64,000 bases of DNA, taken from Lacimicrobium sp. SS2-24. GTDB taxonomy: Bacteria > Pseudomonadota > Gammaproteobacteria > Enterobacterales > Alteromonadaceae. Position numbers and translations under genes: made by a program. The stretch is taken from positions 168,139-232,138 of the forward strand of contig NZ_NIWW01000007.1 of NCBI RefSeq assembly GCF_002201535.1. The letters are read 5' to 3'. This document shows, in pieces, positions 37,527-46,785 of this stretch. The notes under the pieces are model-generated. The model was not told the origin of the DNA, did no database searches, and worked only from the letters and a program-made list of their open reading frames with translations. How positions within the stretch are numbered: the stretch's first letter is position 1; each line of letters opens with the position of its first letter.

Positions 37527-38615
37527 ATGCTGGCAATCTCACAGGACAAGAATGCAGTTTTGACTATGTATGAGCTAAATGAGGTGCTGGATCTGTTAAA
37601 GATCATGATCCGCGAACCCAGTGTTGTGGGGGCTGAACACAGCTTCTTTCGGGTTTTGCAGCGCGAGCTGGAAGAGCGGGGCGCTAAGGTTACCTGGTAT
37701 GAGGGATTACTGGTGGCTCAGGGCAACGATCCTTTCAGCACCATGTTTTCTGCCCATATTGACCGTCATGGACTGATTTGTACCGGCCCGGATGAATTTC
37801 AGTATGCCGCTTTTGTCGCCGGTAACCGGTCTGATTTACTTGGCAATTCGGTATCAGAGCAATTGATCAGCAAGATAGTGGATCGCTTCGATACCACTCC
37901 GGTCATGGCGTATGAGCCCTGGTCAGGAGCGTATCGTGGCAGTGGTAAAATCGCCTCGAGCTATGTCTGTGAGCGGCGCAACAATTTGATTTTTACACTG
38001 GAGGGCATGCAGCACCTGGTGGCCGGAACGCCGGTTGCCTTTGCCGATAAACTGAAAATTTCAGGTAACAGTGTCAGCGGTCAGCTGGATAACGTGCTCA
38101 CCGCGGCTTATCTGGTGCACCTGTTTAGTCTGGGGTTTCAGGGAACAGCCTTTTTTACGGCGCAGGAAGAAGCAGGAAAGAGCTGGCGGTATTTACTGGA
38201 ATGGTTTAGACGCTTTGGCAGTCGCACCAATAGACTGGTTGTTGTGGATACCAGTCCCTACCCGGACCGTGTTGAAGCCGATCGACAGCAGTTGGTTCTG
38301 CGCCATAAGGATGCGAATGCCGAGTTTGATCCTCAGCTCACTGCAAGCCTGGCGCAACTCTGTGAATCCTCGTCACTGACCTACAGCTATAAAGACAGTT
38401 ACATTGAGCAAAAAAACGCGGCCTTGCAAGAGGGGCAGTCGCCTCAGTCCCTGGGGAGCACCGAGATGGGAAGAATCATTGCCGCCTCAAAGGGCATGGT
38501 GACCGGCACCACCCTGCAGATCCCCACAACCGGCTATCACACTATGGAGGAAACGGCATCGCTGACTTCCTGTGAGGCCTTTCTTAAGTTGTTGAAACGC
38601 TTGGCCGGACTCTAG
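37527..38615 (+). CDS. M42-family-like zinc aminopeptidase
   Basis: A 362-residue metallopeptidase-fold protein. The metal ligands of the M42/M20 class can be followed: His in FSAHIDRHG, Asp in SGQLDNVLTA, the Glu-Glu pair in TAQEEAGKS, Asp in VVDTSPYPD and a final His in TTGYHTMEE. M42 enzymes cut N-terminal residues from peptides in the cytoplasm; there is no signal peptide. The ATG at 37527 has GAGGGG at good spacing; the ATG at 37515 has no ribosome site, and 37566 is a further option. Confidence 0.82.
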   Translation: MLAISQDKNAVLTMYELNEVLDLLKIMIREPSVVGAEHSFFRVLQRELEERGAKVTWYEGLLVAQGNDPFSTMFSAHIDRHGLICTGPDEFQYAAFVAGNRSDLLGNSVSEQLISKIVDRFDTTPVMAYEPWSGAYRGSGKIASSYVCERRNNLIFTLEGMQHLVAGTPVAFADKLKISGNSVSGQLDNVLTAAYLVHLFSLGFQGTAFFTAQEEAGKSWRYLLEWFRRFGSRTNRLVVVDTSPYPDRVEADRQQLVLRHKDANAEFDPQLTASLAQLCESSSLTYSYKDSYIEQKNAALQEGQSPQSLGSTEMGRIIAASKGMVTGTTLQIPTTGYHTMEETASLTSCEAFLKLLKRLAGL

Positions 38616-38635
38616 CATTTCCGGCAGGGAACCCA

Positions 38636-40213
38636 TCAATGGGGGAGTTTGGGCGGACGTCTGTGTCGACTGGCTTGCTCATAACTATAGGCCGCTTCGA
38701 TTAATCGTGGTTCCGAATTGGCGCTGCCAAAGAAGCTTAAACCGACCGGGAGAGGGGCGCTGCCGGATACTTCAATGAAGCCCATTGGAACAGTAATGTG
38801 CGGATAGCCGGCGACGGCGGCAGCAGAACTTGCTGAACCCATATAGTGATCGCCATTGATGTGATCAATCTTCCATGCAGGGCCGACGGTAGGGGCGATA
38901 AGCATGTCCAGGTTGTGCTTTTGCATCACGGCGTCAATGCCTTCTTTCCCGGCCAGCCGTTTTGCTCGGCGCAATGCCTCAAGGTATTCGTCGTGTTGTT
39001 CAACACCACGCTGCTGAGCCCGTTCAAAGATTTCCTGACCAAATAGTGCCAGTTCGGAAGGTGATTTTCGGTTGGCTTCAATCAGCTCTTGCAGATTCTG
39101 ATAAGGCGATCCACTTTGCTGCAAATATTTGGCAATATCCGCCCTAAATTCATGCAATAGTACCGTGTATTCGTCCTCTCCCCACTGATGCAAGGTGTCA
39201 ATGTTGGTATCCTCTATCAATATCGCTCCTTGCTTGCGCAATACGGCCAGCTGACGCTCGAACTGGCTATCCAACAGATCGTGGTAACCGGTCAGATTGC
39301 GCACAACACCGATGCGTTTGCCATTGAGCCCATCATTTATCAGATGAGCCTGCCAGTCTTGTGGCGCTGTGTAAGTGATGGGATCAGCAGGATCTTCGCC
39401 TTGCATTGCGGCAAACAGGATGACGGTGTCTCTGACTGTACGCGTCATGGGACCAGCGGTATCTTGACTATGGGCGATAGGGATAATGCCGTCTCTGCTA
39501 ATAAGGCCAAGTGTTGGTTTTAGCGAGACGATACCATTCACCGCGGCAGGGCAAACCAGTGACCCGTCTGTTTCAGTGCCGACGGCTACCACGGTCAGGT
39601 TCGCTGCCACCGCAATGGCCGAGCCGCTGCTTGATCCGCAGGGGGAGCGGCTGGGGTCATAAGGGTTTTTCGCCTGTCCACCCACCGCACTCCAGCCTGA
39701 GCTGGAACGATCACCACGAAAGTTTGCCCACTCTGAGAGGTTGGCTTTGCCCAGTATGATGGCGCCAGCGTGTCGTAATTGACTGACAATAAACGCATCA
39801 TCCGGGGGCATGTTGTTTTCTAATAATTCAGAACCGGCTGTATTAGGCAGTCCGGCGCTGTCGATATTATCCTTCAACAAAACCGGAATACCATGCAACG
39901 GCCCCATAGGCTGACCCGAGCGACGAGCTTTATCTAACTTGCGGGCTTCAGATAACGCGGCCGCATTTACCTGGATCACTGCATTTAACTGCGGCCCCTG
40001 ACGGTTGAATTGCGCAATGCGATGCAGATAAAACTGCACCAGTTGTTCCGCGCTCAGCTCGTCACGTTTCATACGCGCCTGAAGACTGACAATATCCGCT
40101 TCAAGCAGCGTGTCTGAAGATGTTGTGGTCAGGGTTGAGGTGCACGCACTTAACAGAAGCAGCGCAAGGACAAGGGAATAGTGTTTTAGCATGGTATGTC
40201 TCGCCTTCATCAT
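38636..40213 (-). CDS. Lipoprotein amidase (amidase signature family)
   Basis: This 525-residue amidase has the Ser-cisSer-Lys triad of the family: Lys in PVLLKDNIDSAG, then the Gly-Ser-rich CGSSSGSAIAVAAN and the nucleophile region GTETDGSLVCPA. An N-terminal lipobox (LLLLSAC) indicates a lipid-anchored envelope protein, so it probably hydrolyses amides in the periplasm. The start at 40213 overlaps the upstream stop by four bases (coupling); ATG 40192 gives a more typical signal peptide. The substrate is unknown. Confidence 0.88.
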   Translation of the reverse strand: MMKARHTMLKHYSLVLALLLLSACTSTLTTTSSDTLLEADIVSLQARMKRDELSAEQLVQFYLHRIAQFNRQGPQLNAVIQVNAAALSEARKLDKARRSGQPMGPLHGIPVLLKDNIDSAGLPNTAGSELLENNMPPDDAFIVSQLRHAGAIILGKANLSEWANFRGDRSSSGWSAVGGQAKNPYDPSRSPCGSSSGSAIAVAANLTVVAVGTETDGSLVCPAAVNGIVSLKPTLGLISRDGIIPIAHSQDTAGPMTRTVRDTVILFAAMQGEDPADPITYTAPQDWQAHLINDGLNGKRIGVVRNLTGYHDLLDSQFERQLAVLRKQGAILIEDTNIDTLHQWGEDEYTVLLHEFRADIAKYLQQSGSPYQNLQELIEANRKSPSELALFGQEIFERAQQRGVEQHDEYLEALRRAKRLAGKEGIDAVMQKHNLDMLIAPTVGPAWKIDHINGDHYMGSASSAAAVAGYPHITVPMGFIEVSGSAPLPVGLSFFGSANSEPRLIEAAYSYEQASRHRRPPKLPH

Positions 40214-40980
40214 GGGTCGGACTTGATTGTTGCAGCGTGAATACGCAATAAGTGATCAGGACGATCTAAAATCTGATACCTGGCTTTGAGTTGTTCGATT
40301 TGTTGCCTGTGTTTGTGCAGGAAGTCATCAAACTGGGTTATCACCTGAGGATGCGTCGCGCTTGAAAGATGGTAGCTGCCCAATGTGTAGGGGAGATTCA
40401 TCGCTGGTACCAGTGCCCCCGCTTTACCCATCTTACGCAACAGGTGGTTGGCAACATTGTATTCTACATCAGCGGCGTCGACCCGGTTTCTCAGCACCAG
40501 ACCCAAAGCGGATTGAGCATCTGTGACTTCAATCAGCTCGATGCGGTCTTTGGCGCGGCTGAGCCAGGCAACCGGGGTAAAGCCCCGGATGATAGCGACG
40601 CTGCGAATATCTTCTGTCCTGGCCATAGCGAACTCTGGGCGGATCATCGCTGTACCAAGATTGCCGGTTACGGCCTGACTGAAATAGCGCGCCGGCGCAG
40701 TTCCCTGATATTGCACCCATCTGGGGTGATCCGGATAGATAAGGTCCACGCGTCTGTCCAGTTCATGGTATAGCCTTTTTGGGGGCAGCGGCACCATGAC
40801 CAGATCGTACCCCGACATTTCAGCAAACAGTGCAAACACCTCATTGGCAAAGCCGTTCTGATGGGGAGCAGAAAAGTCGTAATGAGGATAGAAATTAATC
40901 GCCTCGATGCCTAGCAGGTAGCGCTCTGCATGCACTTGAGCGTGGAACAGAAGAAAGCAGAGGATGATCAGGAGGGGCAT
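40210..40980 (-). CDS. Periplasmic solute-binding-like protein (SBP_bac_3 type)
   Basis: A 256-residue exported protein with a signal peptide (about 1-18, HAQVHA/ER) and a two-lobed binding-protein fold: GFANEVFALFAEMSGYDLVMV, YPDHPRWVQYQGTAPARYF and IIRGFTPVAWL. No transporter genes are near, so it may be a lone sensor or ligand carrier. It is translationally coupled to the amidase gene (4-base overlap), hinting that the amidase substrate or product is its ligand. ATG 40980 is preferred over a TTG at 40989. Confidence 0.72.
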   Translation of the reverse strand: MPLLIILCFLLFHAQVHAERYLLGIEAINFYPHYDFSAPHQNGFANEVFALFAEMSGYDLVMVPLPPKRLYHELDRRVDLIYPDHPRWVQYQGTAPARYFSQAVTGNLGTAMIRPEFAMARTEDIRSVAIIRGFTPVAWLSRAKDRIELIEVTDAQSALGLVLRNRVDAADVEYNVANHLLRKMGKAGALVPAMNLPYTLGSYHLSSATHPQVITQFDDFLHKHRQQIEQLKARYQILDRPDHLLRIHAATIKSDP

Positions 40981-41144
40981 GGTAATCAACCTGGTTGCAT
41001 AGTGTCACCAGTCTAACGAATCATTGATGAACTGACTACGGTCTGATGGCCTCCTTCGGCTATCCCGGTGTTTCACTTCAGCGTAGCAATCTTCAATTCA
41101 GGAAGAGGGCGCTCATGATGCCAGGTGTGAGCGCCAGTTTTTGT

Positions 41145-42188
41145 TCAACCTGTGACTATCTGTCGCTGCTCGCTCAGGCCCATGGCCAGCAACACAGGAT
41201 CCTGCTGCTGACGGTCAATAAAGCTCGCTTTATCGGTGATGCCCTGCCAACGATTCTGAATCAGACATTGTCCGGTTGCCCCCCCTAAGGTGGCGCCGGG
41301 TCCAAGGATAATGAGTTTGTCCGGTGCGAATTCTTTTAATGCCACACGGATAGCCGCAGAGTAATCATAAGGCGCCACCACCTGAGTATCCAGAGTGTAA
41401 CGATACAGTGCGTCCAGTTCACTACTGTAGGGCTGCCAGATACGCCCCAGTCCATCAATAAGTGGCAGACGTGGCTTACTGAATAATGAAGCCGGTAAGC
41501 AGGCTCTGGCCCGTTCAGAAATTTCACTGAGCAACGGGGTATGAAACGCAGCGTGATTAAACAATCGCATCGGGTAGGTGTCCTTGACTCTTGGCAGACG
41601 CAGTTCCATTTCTTTCAGGCCTTTGTCATTGCCACCAAAGACAATATACCCTCCCAGCAAAATGGACACGTAGATCTCTGCTCCGGCTAAGGCTTGTACC
41701 TCCTCCATCCAGCACCTTATGTCTGTCTGTAGTGCCGGGTTTTCCTGCCAGTTATCATCCACCACAGGATAAATCATCTGTCCGCCGATAAGCTTACCGG
41801 CCATCATTGAGCCCATGGTATTGATCAGCTCAATGGCCTGTTCTTCTCCCAGCGCACCTGCCATCGCCAGGGCGATGTACCAACCCATGGAATTACCGGT
41901 CACGGCAAGGATGTCATATTTTTCCCTATCGATGGCTTCAAAATCACCTTTGGCACAGGCATAAATCAGAGCCGAGGCATTCTCACCCGCTGTATGCAGG
42001 CGCATGTTATATGCCGAAAGGTTGTCCAGTTCACTGATGGGCGTTTGCTGCTGGGCGTGGCGATAGCTGTCAATCACATCGAGGATATGACCCTTGTCGG
42101 CGTGGTGACGCCCAAAGTAGCCCAACTCATCTTTGTTGTAGGTTCCCCTGCCTGGACAAATGACCACGGCGGTTTGTTTGGCACCCAT
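41145..42188 (-). CDS. FabD-like ACP S-acyltransferase (malonyltransferase fold)
   Basis: The 347-residue protein follows the malonyl-CoA:ACP transacylase plan: an early CPGRGTY oxyanion segment, the nucleophile Ser100 in VTGNSMGWY and the catalytic His216 in NHAAFHTPLL. The usual GHSLG is changed to GNSMG, and the Arg that holds the malonyl carboxylate is not obvious, so the acyl group may differ. The start overlaps the stop of the fused E1 gene by one base (TAATG). It is not the housekeeping fabD, which sits in a fatty-acid operon. Confidence 0.75.
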   Translation of the reverse strand: MGAKQTAVVICPGRGTYNKDELGYFGRHHADKGHILDVIDSYRHAQQQTPISELDNLSAYNMRLHTAGENASALIYACAKGDFEAIDREKYDILAVTGNSMGWYIALAMAGALGEEQAIELINTMGSMMAGKLIGGQMIYPVVDDNWQENPALQTDIRCWMEEVQALAGAEIYVSILLGGYIVFGGNDKGLKEMELRLPRVKDTYPMRLFNHAAFHTPLLSEISERARACLPASLFSKPRLPLIDGLGRIWQPYSSELDALYRYTLDTQVVAPYDYSAAIRVALKEFAPDKLIILGPGATLGGATGQCLIQNRWQGITDKASFIDRQQQDPVLLAMGLSEQRQIVTG

Positions 42189-44440
42189 TAACCCACCCCA
42201 CGTATGTTGTTATTTTTGTCTGTGTTGTGCCGAACCATGGTCTGAGCCAGTTCGACGATCTGCTCAGTGCTGGGTAACACCTGATAACTGGCGTTGCCAA
42301 GAGGAATAAAGCTGTCCTCGGCACACAGCCGCTCAATATGGCGCGACTCACCGGCTAACTGATCGGCTTCATGCAGCATGGTGACAATGGCCTCACTGAC
42401 GGAGCCACTGCGTCGACATTCATCCACAATTAACACCTTATCGAACCCTTGTGTGTGTTCCACAATGGCTTTCTCATTGAGTGGGACTAACCAGCGCAGA
42501 TCTATCACGGTGCAATGAATGCCCTCGCGGTTGAGCTGTTGTTCTGCCTGGCGGCTCAGGTAGTAACCATTACCATAACTGATAATACAGAGATCTTTAC
42601 CATTTCCGTAACGTCCCGGTTCTCCGAGACCGATAGCGTCATTTTGTGCAGGAGGCCGGTAATCAAATGACCAGAGGTTGTCACCTTCGGTGTGCAAGTC
42701 TTTCTTCATATACAGTGCAATAGGTTCGAGAAACACCACCATGCGCTGTTCTTCTCTGGCCAGTCGCACACACTCTCGCAACATGGAAACGGCATCGGCT
42801 CCATTGGAGGGGCAGGCCAGGATCAGCCCGGGGATATCCCTGAACAGGGTGAAGGAGTTGTCGTTATGAAAATGCCCGCCAAAGCCTTTTTGATAAGCCA
42901 GCCCGGCAATGCGGATCACCATCGGGTTGGTGTACTGCCCATTAGAGAAAAAGGGCAGCGTCGCCGCTTCTCCCCGTATCTGATCCTCGGCGTTGTGGAC
43001 ATAGGCCAGAAACTGAATTTCCGGAATCGGCAGAAGGCCGTTGTGAGCCATGCCGATGGCCATGCCAAGAATAGATTGCTCATCCAGCAGGGTATTGATA
43101 ACCCGGGGAACGCCGAATTTTTCACACAGCTTAGCGGTGACATTATACACGCCGCCTTTTTTCCCCACGTCCTCGCCACAAAGCACGATCTCCCGGTGTT
43201 CTGCCATCAGGTCCATGAGTGCCCAATTGATCAATTTAGCCAGGTGTTGTGGTTTACCCAGGTTGTGTTTCTCGTGAGAGAATAAGACTAAGCGCTTGTC
43301 CTCACTGAGCGGCTCAGAGGAGGGGGGCTGACGTTTAGGTGGCACCACCGCGGCACAAACCTGTTCTTTGCTGGTCAACCGCGGCCGACTGGCGGCTTCC
43401 TGACTGATACGCTGTACCCGTTTTTCAATATCCGAGTATAAATCGAGTATCTCTGCCCCGCTGAGTATGCCCTGGCTCTTCAAAAGTGAGGCGCTGTGCA
43501 ACAAGGGGTCTTGCGCTTCCGTGCTTTCGATGGCATGCAGGTTCCTATAGGCAAACTCCGAGTCCGAACCGGCATGACCCAGTAATCTCACTGTGCGCAT
43601 ATGTAAAAACAATGGCTTACGGTGCTTTCTGACCCAGTCCGCCGCCTGACTGGCGGTATGGTATGTATCCAGCAGGTTGAGACCATCACAATAGCGGTAT
43701 TCCAGTGCCGCGCGATTGGCAAAGTTCGCATGGATCCAGCCCTGAGGGGTCGGTGTCGAAATGCCGATACCATTGTCTTCACACACAAACAGAATCGGCA
43801 TGGGCACCGACTGATATGCGGCCCAACTGGCGGCATTGATGGCTCCCAGGGCTGTGGAATGGTTCGCAGAGGCATCGCCAAAACTACAATAGACAATGCC
43901 ATCGGTGGGGATGACCGGCTTACTGCCGAGCTTGCGGCTTAGGGCGATACTGTGCGCGGTACCCATGGCTTTTGGCAGATGCGAAGCAATGGTACTGGTT
44001 TGTGGTGGAATGAACATTTTCTTGCTGCCCAGCACCTTATGCCGTCCCCCGGAAATAGGATCTTCGGAAGAAGCCGCAAAGGACAATAACATGTCGAATA
44101 AGGGGGTGCTGCCGGGATACTGTTTCGCGCGCTGAATCGCAAAGGCGCCGCTGCGATAATGTAAAAACGCCATATCATCAGGGCGCAGGGCGGCAGCACA
44201 GGCCGCATTGCCCTCGTGACCGGCGCTGCCAATAGTGTAAAAGCTCTGCCCCTGTTTTTGCATGCGCCGGGACTCCAGATCCAGATGCCGGCTCATGACC
44301 TGAGTTTCAAACAACTCCACTAATTGGCTATGACTCAGTCCCGCATCGACTGTCGTCATTGGCAGTGCCGGTTCAGGCAGGGCGTCTTGCTCAATAAGAC
44401 GAGTCAGATTTTCTCTGACGATACTATTGCGATCCAACAT
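42188..44440 (-). CDS. Fused alpha+beta E1 subunit of a 2-oxoacid dehydrogenase
   Basis: In 750 residues this protein joins an E1-alpha part (about 1-360) and an E1-beta part (about 390-735). The alpha part has the thiamine diphosphate motif from YCSFGDASANHST to CEDNGIGIS; the beta part has CGEDVGKKGGVYNVT, LLDEQSILGMAIGMA and the C-terminal LRWLVPLNEKA and DECRRSGSVSEAI blocks. E1 decarboxylates a 2-oxoacid and passes the acyl to the lipoyl arm of E2. No E2 or E3 genes are beside it. The spacer (about 340-390) is Ser/Pro/Lys-rich. Confidence 0.85.
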   Translation of the reverse strand: MLDRNSIVRENLTRLIEQDALPEPALPMTTVDAGLSHSQLVELFETQVMSRHLDLESRRMQKQGQSFYTIGSAGHEGNAACAAALRPDDMAFLHYRSGAFAIQRAKQYPGSTPLFDMLLSFAASSEDPISGGRHKVLGSKKMFIPPQTSTIASHLPKAMGTAHSIALSRKLGSKPVIPTDGIVYCSFGDASANHSTALGAINAASWAAYQSVPMPILFVCEDNGIGISTPTPQGWIHANFANRAALEYRYCDGLNLLDTYHTASQAADWVRKHRKPLFLHMRTVRLLGHAGSDSEFAYRNLHAIESTEAQDPLLHSASLLKSQGILSGAEILDLYSDIEKRVQRISQEAASRPRLTSKEQVCAAVVPPKRQPPSSEPLSEDKRLVLFSHEKHNLGKPQHLAKLINWALMDLMAEHREIVLCGEDVGKKGGVYNVTAKLCEKFGVPRVINTLLDEQSILGMAIGMAHNGLLPIPEIQFLAYVHNAEDQIRGEAATLPFFSNGQYTNPMVIRIAGLAYQKGFGGHFHNDNSFTLFRDIPGLILACPSNGADAVSMLRECVRLAREEQRMVVFLEPIALYMKKDLHTEGDNLWSFDYRPPAQNDAIGLGEPGRYGNGKDLCIISYGNGYYLSRQAEQQLNREGIHCTVIDLRWLVPLNEKAIVEHTQGFDKVLIVDECRRSGSVSEAIVTMLHEADQLAGESRHIERLCAEDSFIPLGNASYQVLPSTEQIVELAQTMVRHNTDKNNNIRGVG

Positions 44441-44560
44441 CTTTTACTCCTGATTACCGCCATTCTTCCAGGTGCAGACCGGGCTAGCGGTGATCGTTAA
44501 TCTGTCGCGGTTGGCCGGGGGAGTTGTGATTTATACACCACAGCAGCCGGATACTCCGGC

Positions 44561-44594
44561 GGCAAGTCGCAGCTACCGGGCGCGCTGACTTGCC
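44561..44594 (-). terminator. Inverted repeat between gcdH and the fused E1 gene
   Basis: GGCAAGTC and GACTTGCC, perfect 8-base arms with an 18-base loop, in the 177-base gap. No T run; it may reduce read-through from gcdH into the E1 gene. Confidence 0.35.
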
Positions 44595-44617
44595 CCCGCA
44601 TTCCCTGTCTAACCCGG

Positions 44618-45793
44618 TTAGCCGAAGGCCTGTAATCCGGTCTGTGCACGCCCCAGGATCAATGCATGTACATCATGGGTTCCTTCATAGGTGTTAACCG
44701 CTTCAAGGTTCATGACATGGCGAATCACATGGAATTCATCAGCAATCCCGTTTCCACCATGCATATCGCGGGCGACACGGGCAATATCCAGGGCTTTACC
44801 ACAGGAGTTGCGCTTGATAAGAGAGATCGCTTCGGGAGCGAGCAGGTTCTCATCCATGAGTCGTCCAGCCTGAATACAGGCCATCAGGCCAGTTGTTATC
44901 TCGGTTTGCATGTCTGCCAGTTTCTTTTGGATCAGCTGTGTTGCTGCCAGTGGACGACCAAACTGCTCTCTGTCGAGAGTGTACTGGCGAGCGGCGTGCC
45001 AGCAGAATTCCGCTGCGCCAAGGGCACCCCAGGCAATACCATAACGGGCCTTGTTTAAACAGCCAAAGGGACCCTTGAGGCCGCTGACATTGGGTAGCAG
45101 GCTGTCTTCCGGTACCACCACATTATCCATCACAATTTCGCCGGTGATAGAGGCTCTGAGTGAGAACTTGCCTTCAATTTTTGGCGCGCTGAGACCCGGC
45201 ATACCTTTTTCCAGCACGAATCCGCGAATTTCACCATCAAGCTTGCCCCACACCACAAACACATCCGCTATGGGTGAATTTGTGATCCACATCTTTGTTC
45301 CCGTCAGCCGGTAGCCGCCATCGATTCTTTCCGCACGTGTGGCCATACTCGCCGGATCGGAACCGGCATTGGGTTCTGTCAGGCCAAAGCAGCCCACCCA
45401 TTCGCCAGTGGCCAGTTTGGGTAAGTATTTTTGGCGCTGGGCCTCGGTACCATAGGCATGAATAGGGTGCATCACCAGTGAGGATTGCACGCTCATGGCA
45501 CTGCGATAGCCACTGTCAACCCGCTCAACCTCACGTGCTATCAGGCCATAAACTACATGGTTAACAGCGGCACAGCCGTACTCTTCGGGTAACGTCGCAC
45601 CCAGCAGACCGAGTTCACCGAGTTCATTCATTATCTCGCGATCGAAAATTTCATCGCGGTTGGCTTTGAGAACCCTCGGCATCAGTCGCTCTTGGCAATA
45701 CTGGTGAGCACTGTCTCGGATCATGCGTTCCTCTTCGGTGAGCATGGATTCCAGTAATAAGGGGTCTTGCCAATTGAAAGCGGGTTTTGCCAT
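44618..45793 (-). CDS. gcdH: Glutaryl-CoA dehydrogenase
   Basis: A 391-residue FAD enzyme of the acyl-CoA dehydrogenase family that turns glutaryl-CoA into crotonyl-CoA and CO2 in lysine and tryptophan breakdown. The glutaryl-specific [17 protein letters not shown] segment with Arg97 and the catalytic base Glu370 in [17 protein letters not shown] both match characterised enzymes. It is divergent from the LysR gene and probably the first gene of the operon with the E1 and FabD-like genes. Confidence 0.93.
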   Translation of the reverse strand: MAKPAFNWQDPLLLESMLTEEERMIRDSAHQYCQERLMPRVLKANRDEIFDREIMNELGELGLLGATLPEEYGCAAVNHVVYGLIAREVERVDSGYRSAMSVQSSLVMHPIHAYGTEAQRQKYLPKLATGEWVGCFGLTEPNAGSDPASMATRAERIDGGYRLTGTKMWITNSPIADVFVVWGKLDGEIRGFVLEKGMPGLSAPKIEGKFSLRASITGEIVMDNVVVPEDSLLPNVSGLKGPFGCLNKARYGIAWGALGAAEFCWHAARQYTLDREQFGRPLAATQLIQKKLADMQTEITTGLMACIQAGRLMDENLLAPEAISLIKRNSCGKALDIARVARDMHGGNGIADEFHVIRHVMNLEAVNTYEGTHDVHALILGRAQTGLQAFG

Positions 45794-45890
45794 AACGATT
45801 ACACCTGATAGTTGATCAAAACGAATTTTATATGGGAATGAAAGGATACTAAGCTCATTTTAGCTAAAGGAATAGTACCAATTTTCTTTA

Positions 45891-45917
45891 TTAGATATAG
45901 TTTGTATCTATATCTAA
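45891..45917. promoter_or_regulatory. Perfect palindrome between gcdH and the LysR gene (likely LysR operator)
   Basis: TTAGATATAG (45891-45900) and CTATATCTAA (45908-45917) are perfect 10-base arms around a 7-base centre, containing ATAG-N7-CTAT. This dyad of T-N11-A type is what LysR regulators bind, and it lies in the divergent gap, 18 bases before the LysR start. Confidence 0.8.
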
Positions 45918-45934
45918 ACCCGTCTGGAGACAGT

Positions 45935-46774
45935 ATGGAACTTCGCCCTCTGGCACACTTTATTGCGGTGTATGAACAAGGCAGCTTTAGCAGTGCGTCA
46001 CGGCGGCGTTTCATTGCCCAGCCGTCCTTATCTGCAGCGATCAAACAACTTGAAAATGAGCTGGGACAACAATTGTTCCTGCGCCATGCCCGCGGTGTTA
46101 AAGCCACCGAGGCGGCGGAGCAGTTGTATCCGCTGGCCAAGCAGTTATTGGCCCAGGCCGATGCCATTCACTCGGTATTTGCCGGTGGCTTGCAAAAAGA
46201 GCCTTTTCGGCTGGGTGTCACAAAAGGTCTGGGGGTCAGCCGTATGAGTGCATTACTCAAAGCCTTTACCAGCACCCGTGATGCATTGGAGTTGTCACTG
46301 GTGCCACCAGAGGACAGTAGCGATGCCAGAATCATTACGCGCGACTTGTTGCAACAGGGCGAACACTATCAGTTGATCTGGCAGGACAAGTATCAGTTGG
46401 CCGTTCCGGCCAATCACCCGTTGTCGTTGCAGTCAATGATCAGCATCAGCGATCTGAGTGAGATGGCCTTTATTCAGCGAAACCCCTGTGAAGGTTGCGC
46501 AGCATTGCGTGAACTGGCGCAACAGGCGGGTATAACCCTGGACATCCGCGCCCGTATCCAGACCATTGAATATGCGCTGGGTCTGGTTAGTGCGGGTGTC
46601 GGCTGTGCGCTGGTGCCCGTGCATGAAGAGCTGCATAGCCCGGATGTCCGATTTGTGCCATTGCAGGGGCTGGAGTTGAGCCGCGAGATTGGCCTGGCCT
46701 GGCGCCAGCCAACGGAGATCATCACCCTGTTGCTGAAACTGGCTTTGGACACTGATACAGACCGAGTTGCCTGA
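45935..46774 (+). CDS. LysR family transcriptional regulator
   Basis: A 279-residue regulator. The N-terminal winged helix-turn-helix is typical (MELRPLAHFIAVYEQGSFSS, SQPSLSAAIKQLENELG-like block), and the effector domain follows from about residue 90. It has a Cys pair in NPCEGCAAL that might sense redox state or a metal. It is divergent from gcdH and probably controls that operon and itself through the palindrome at 45891. ATG 45935 has GGAGA upstream and fits the family start. Confidence 0.9.
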   Translation: MELRPLAHFIAVYEQGSFSSASRRRFIAQPSLSAAIKQLENELGQQLFLRHARGVKATEAAEQLYPLAKQLLAQADAIHSVFAGGLQKEPFRLGVTKGLGVSRMSALLKAFTSTRDALELSLVPPEDSSDARIITRDLLQQGEHYQLIWQDKYQLAVPANHPLSLQSMISISDLSEMAFIQRNPCEGCAALRELAQQAGITLDIRARIQTIEYALGLVSAGVGCALVPVHEELHSPDVRFVPLQGLELSREIGLAWRQPTEIITLLLKLALDTDTDRVA

Positions 46775-46785
46775 TTACCCCGTTG

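Noticed and set aside
42692..43285. 197-codon plus-strand frame inside the fused E1 gene
   Set aside because: Shadow of a strongly conserved coding region on the other strand.
44441..44617. Possible small gene between gcdH and the fused E1 gene
   Set aside because: No open frame with a start signal; only an inverted repeat is present.
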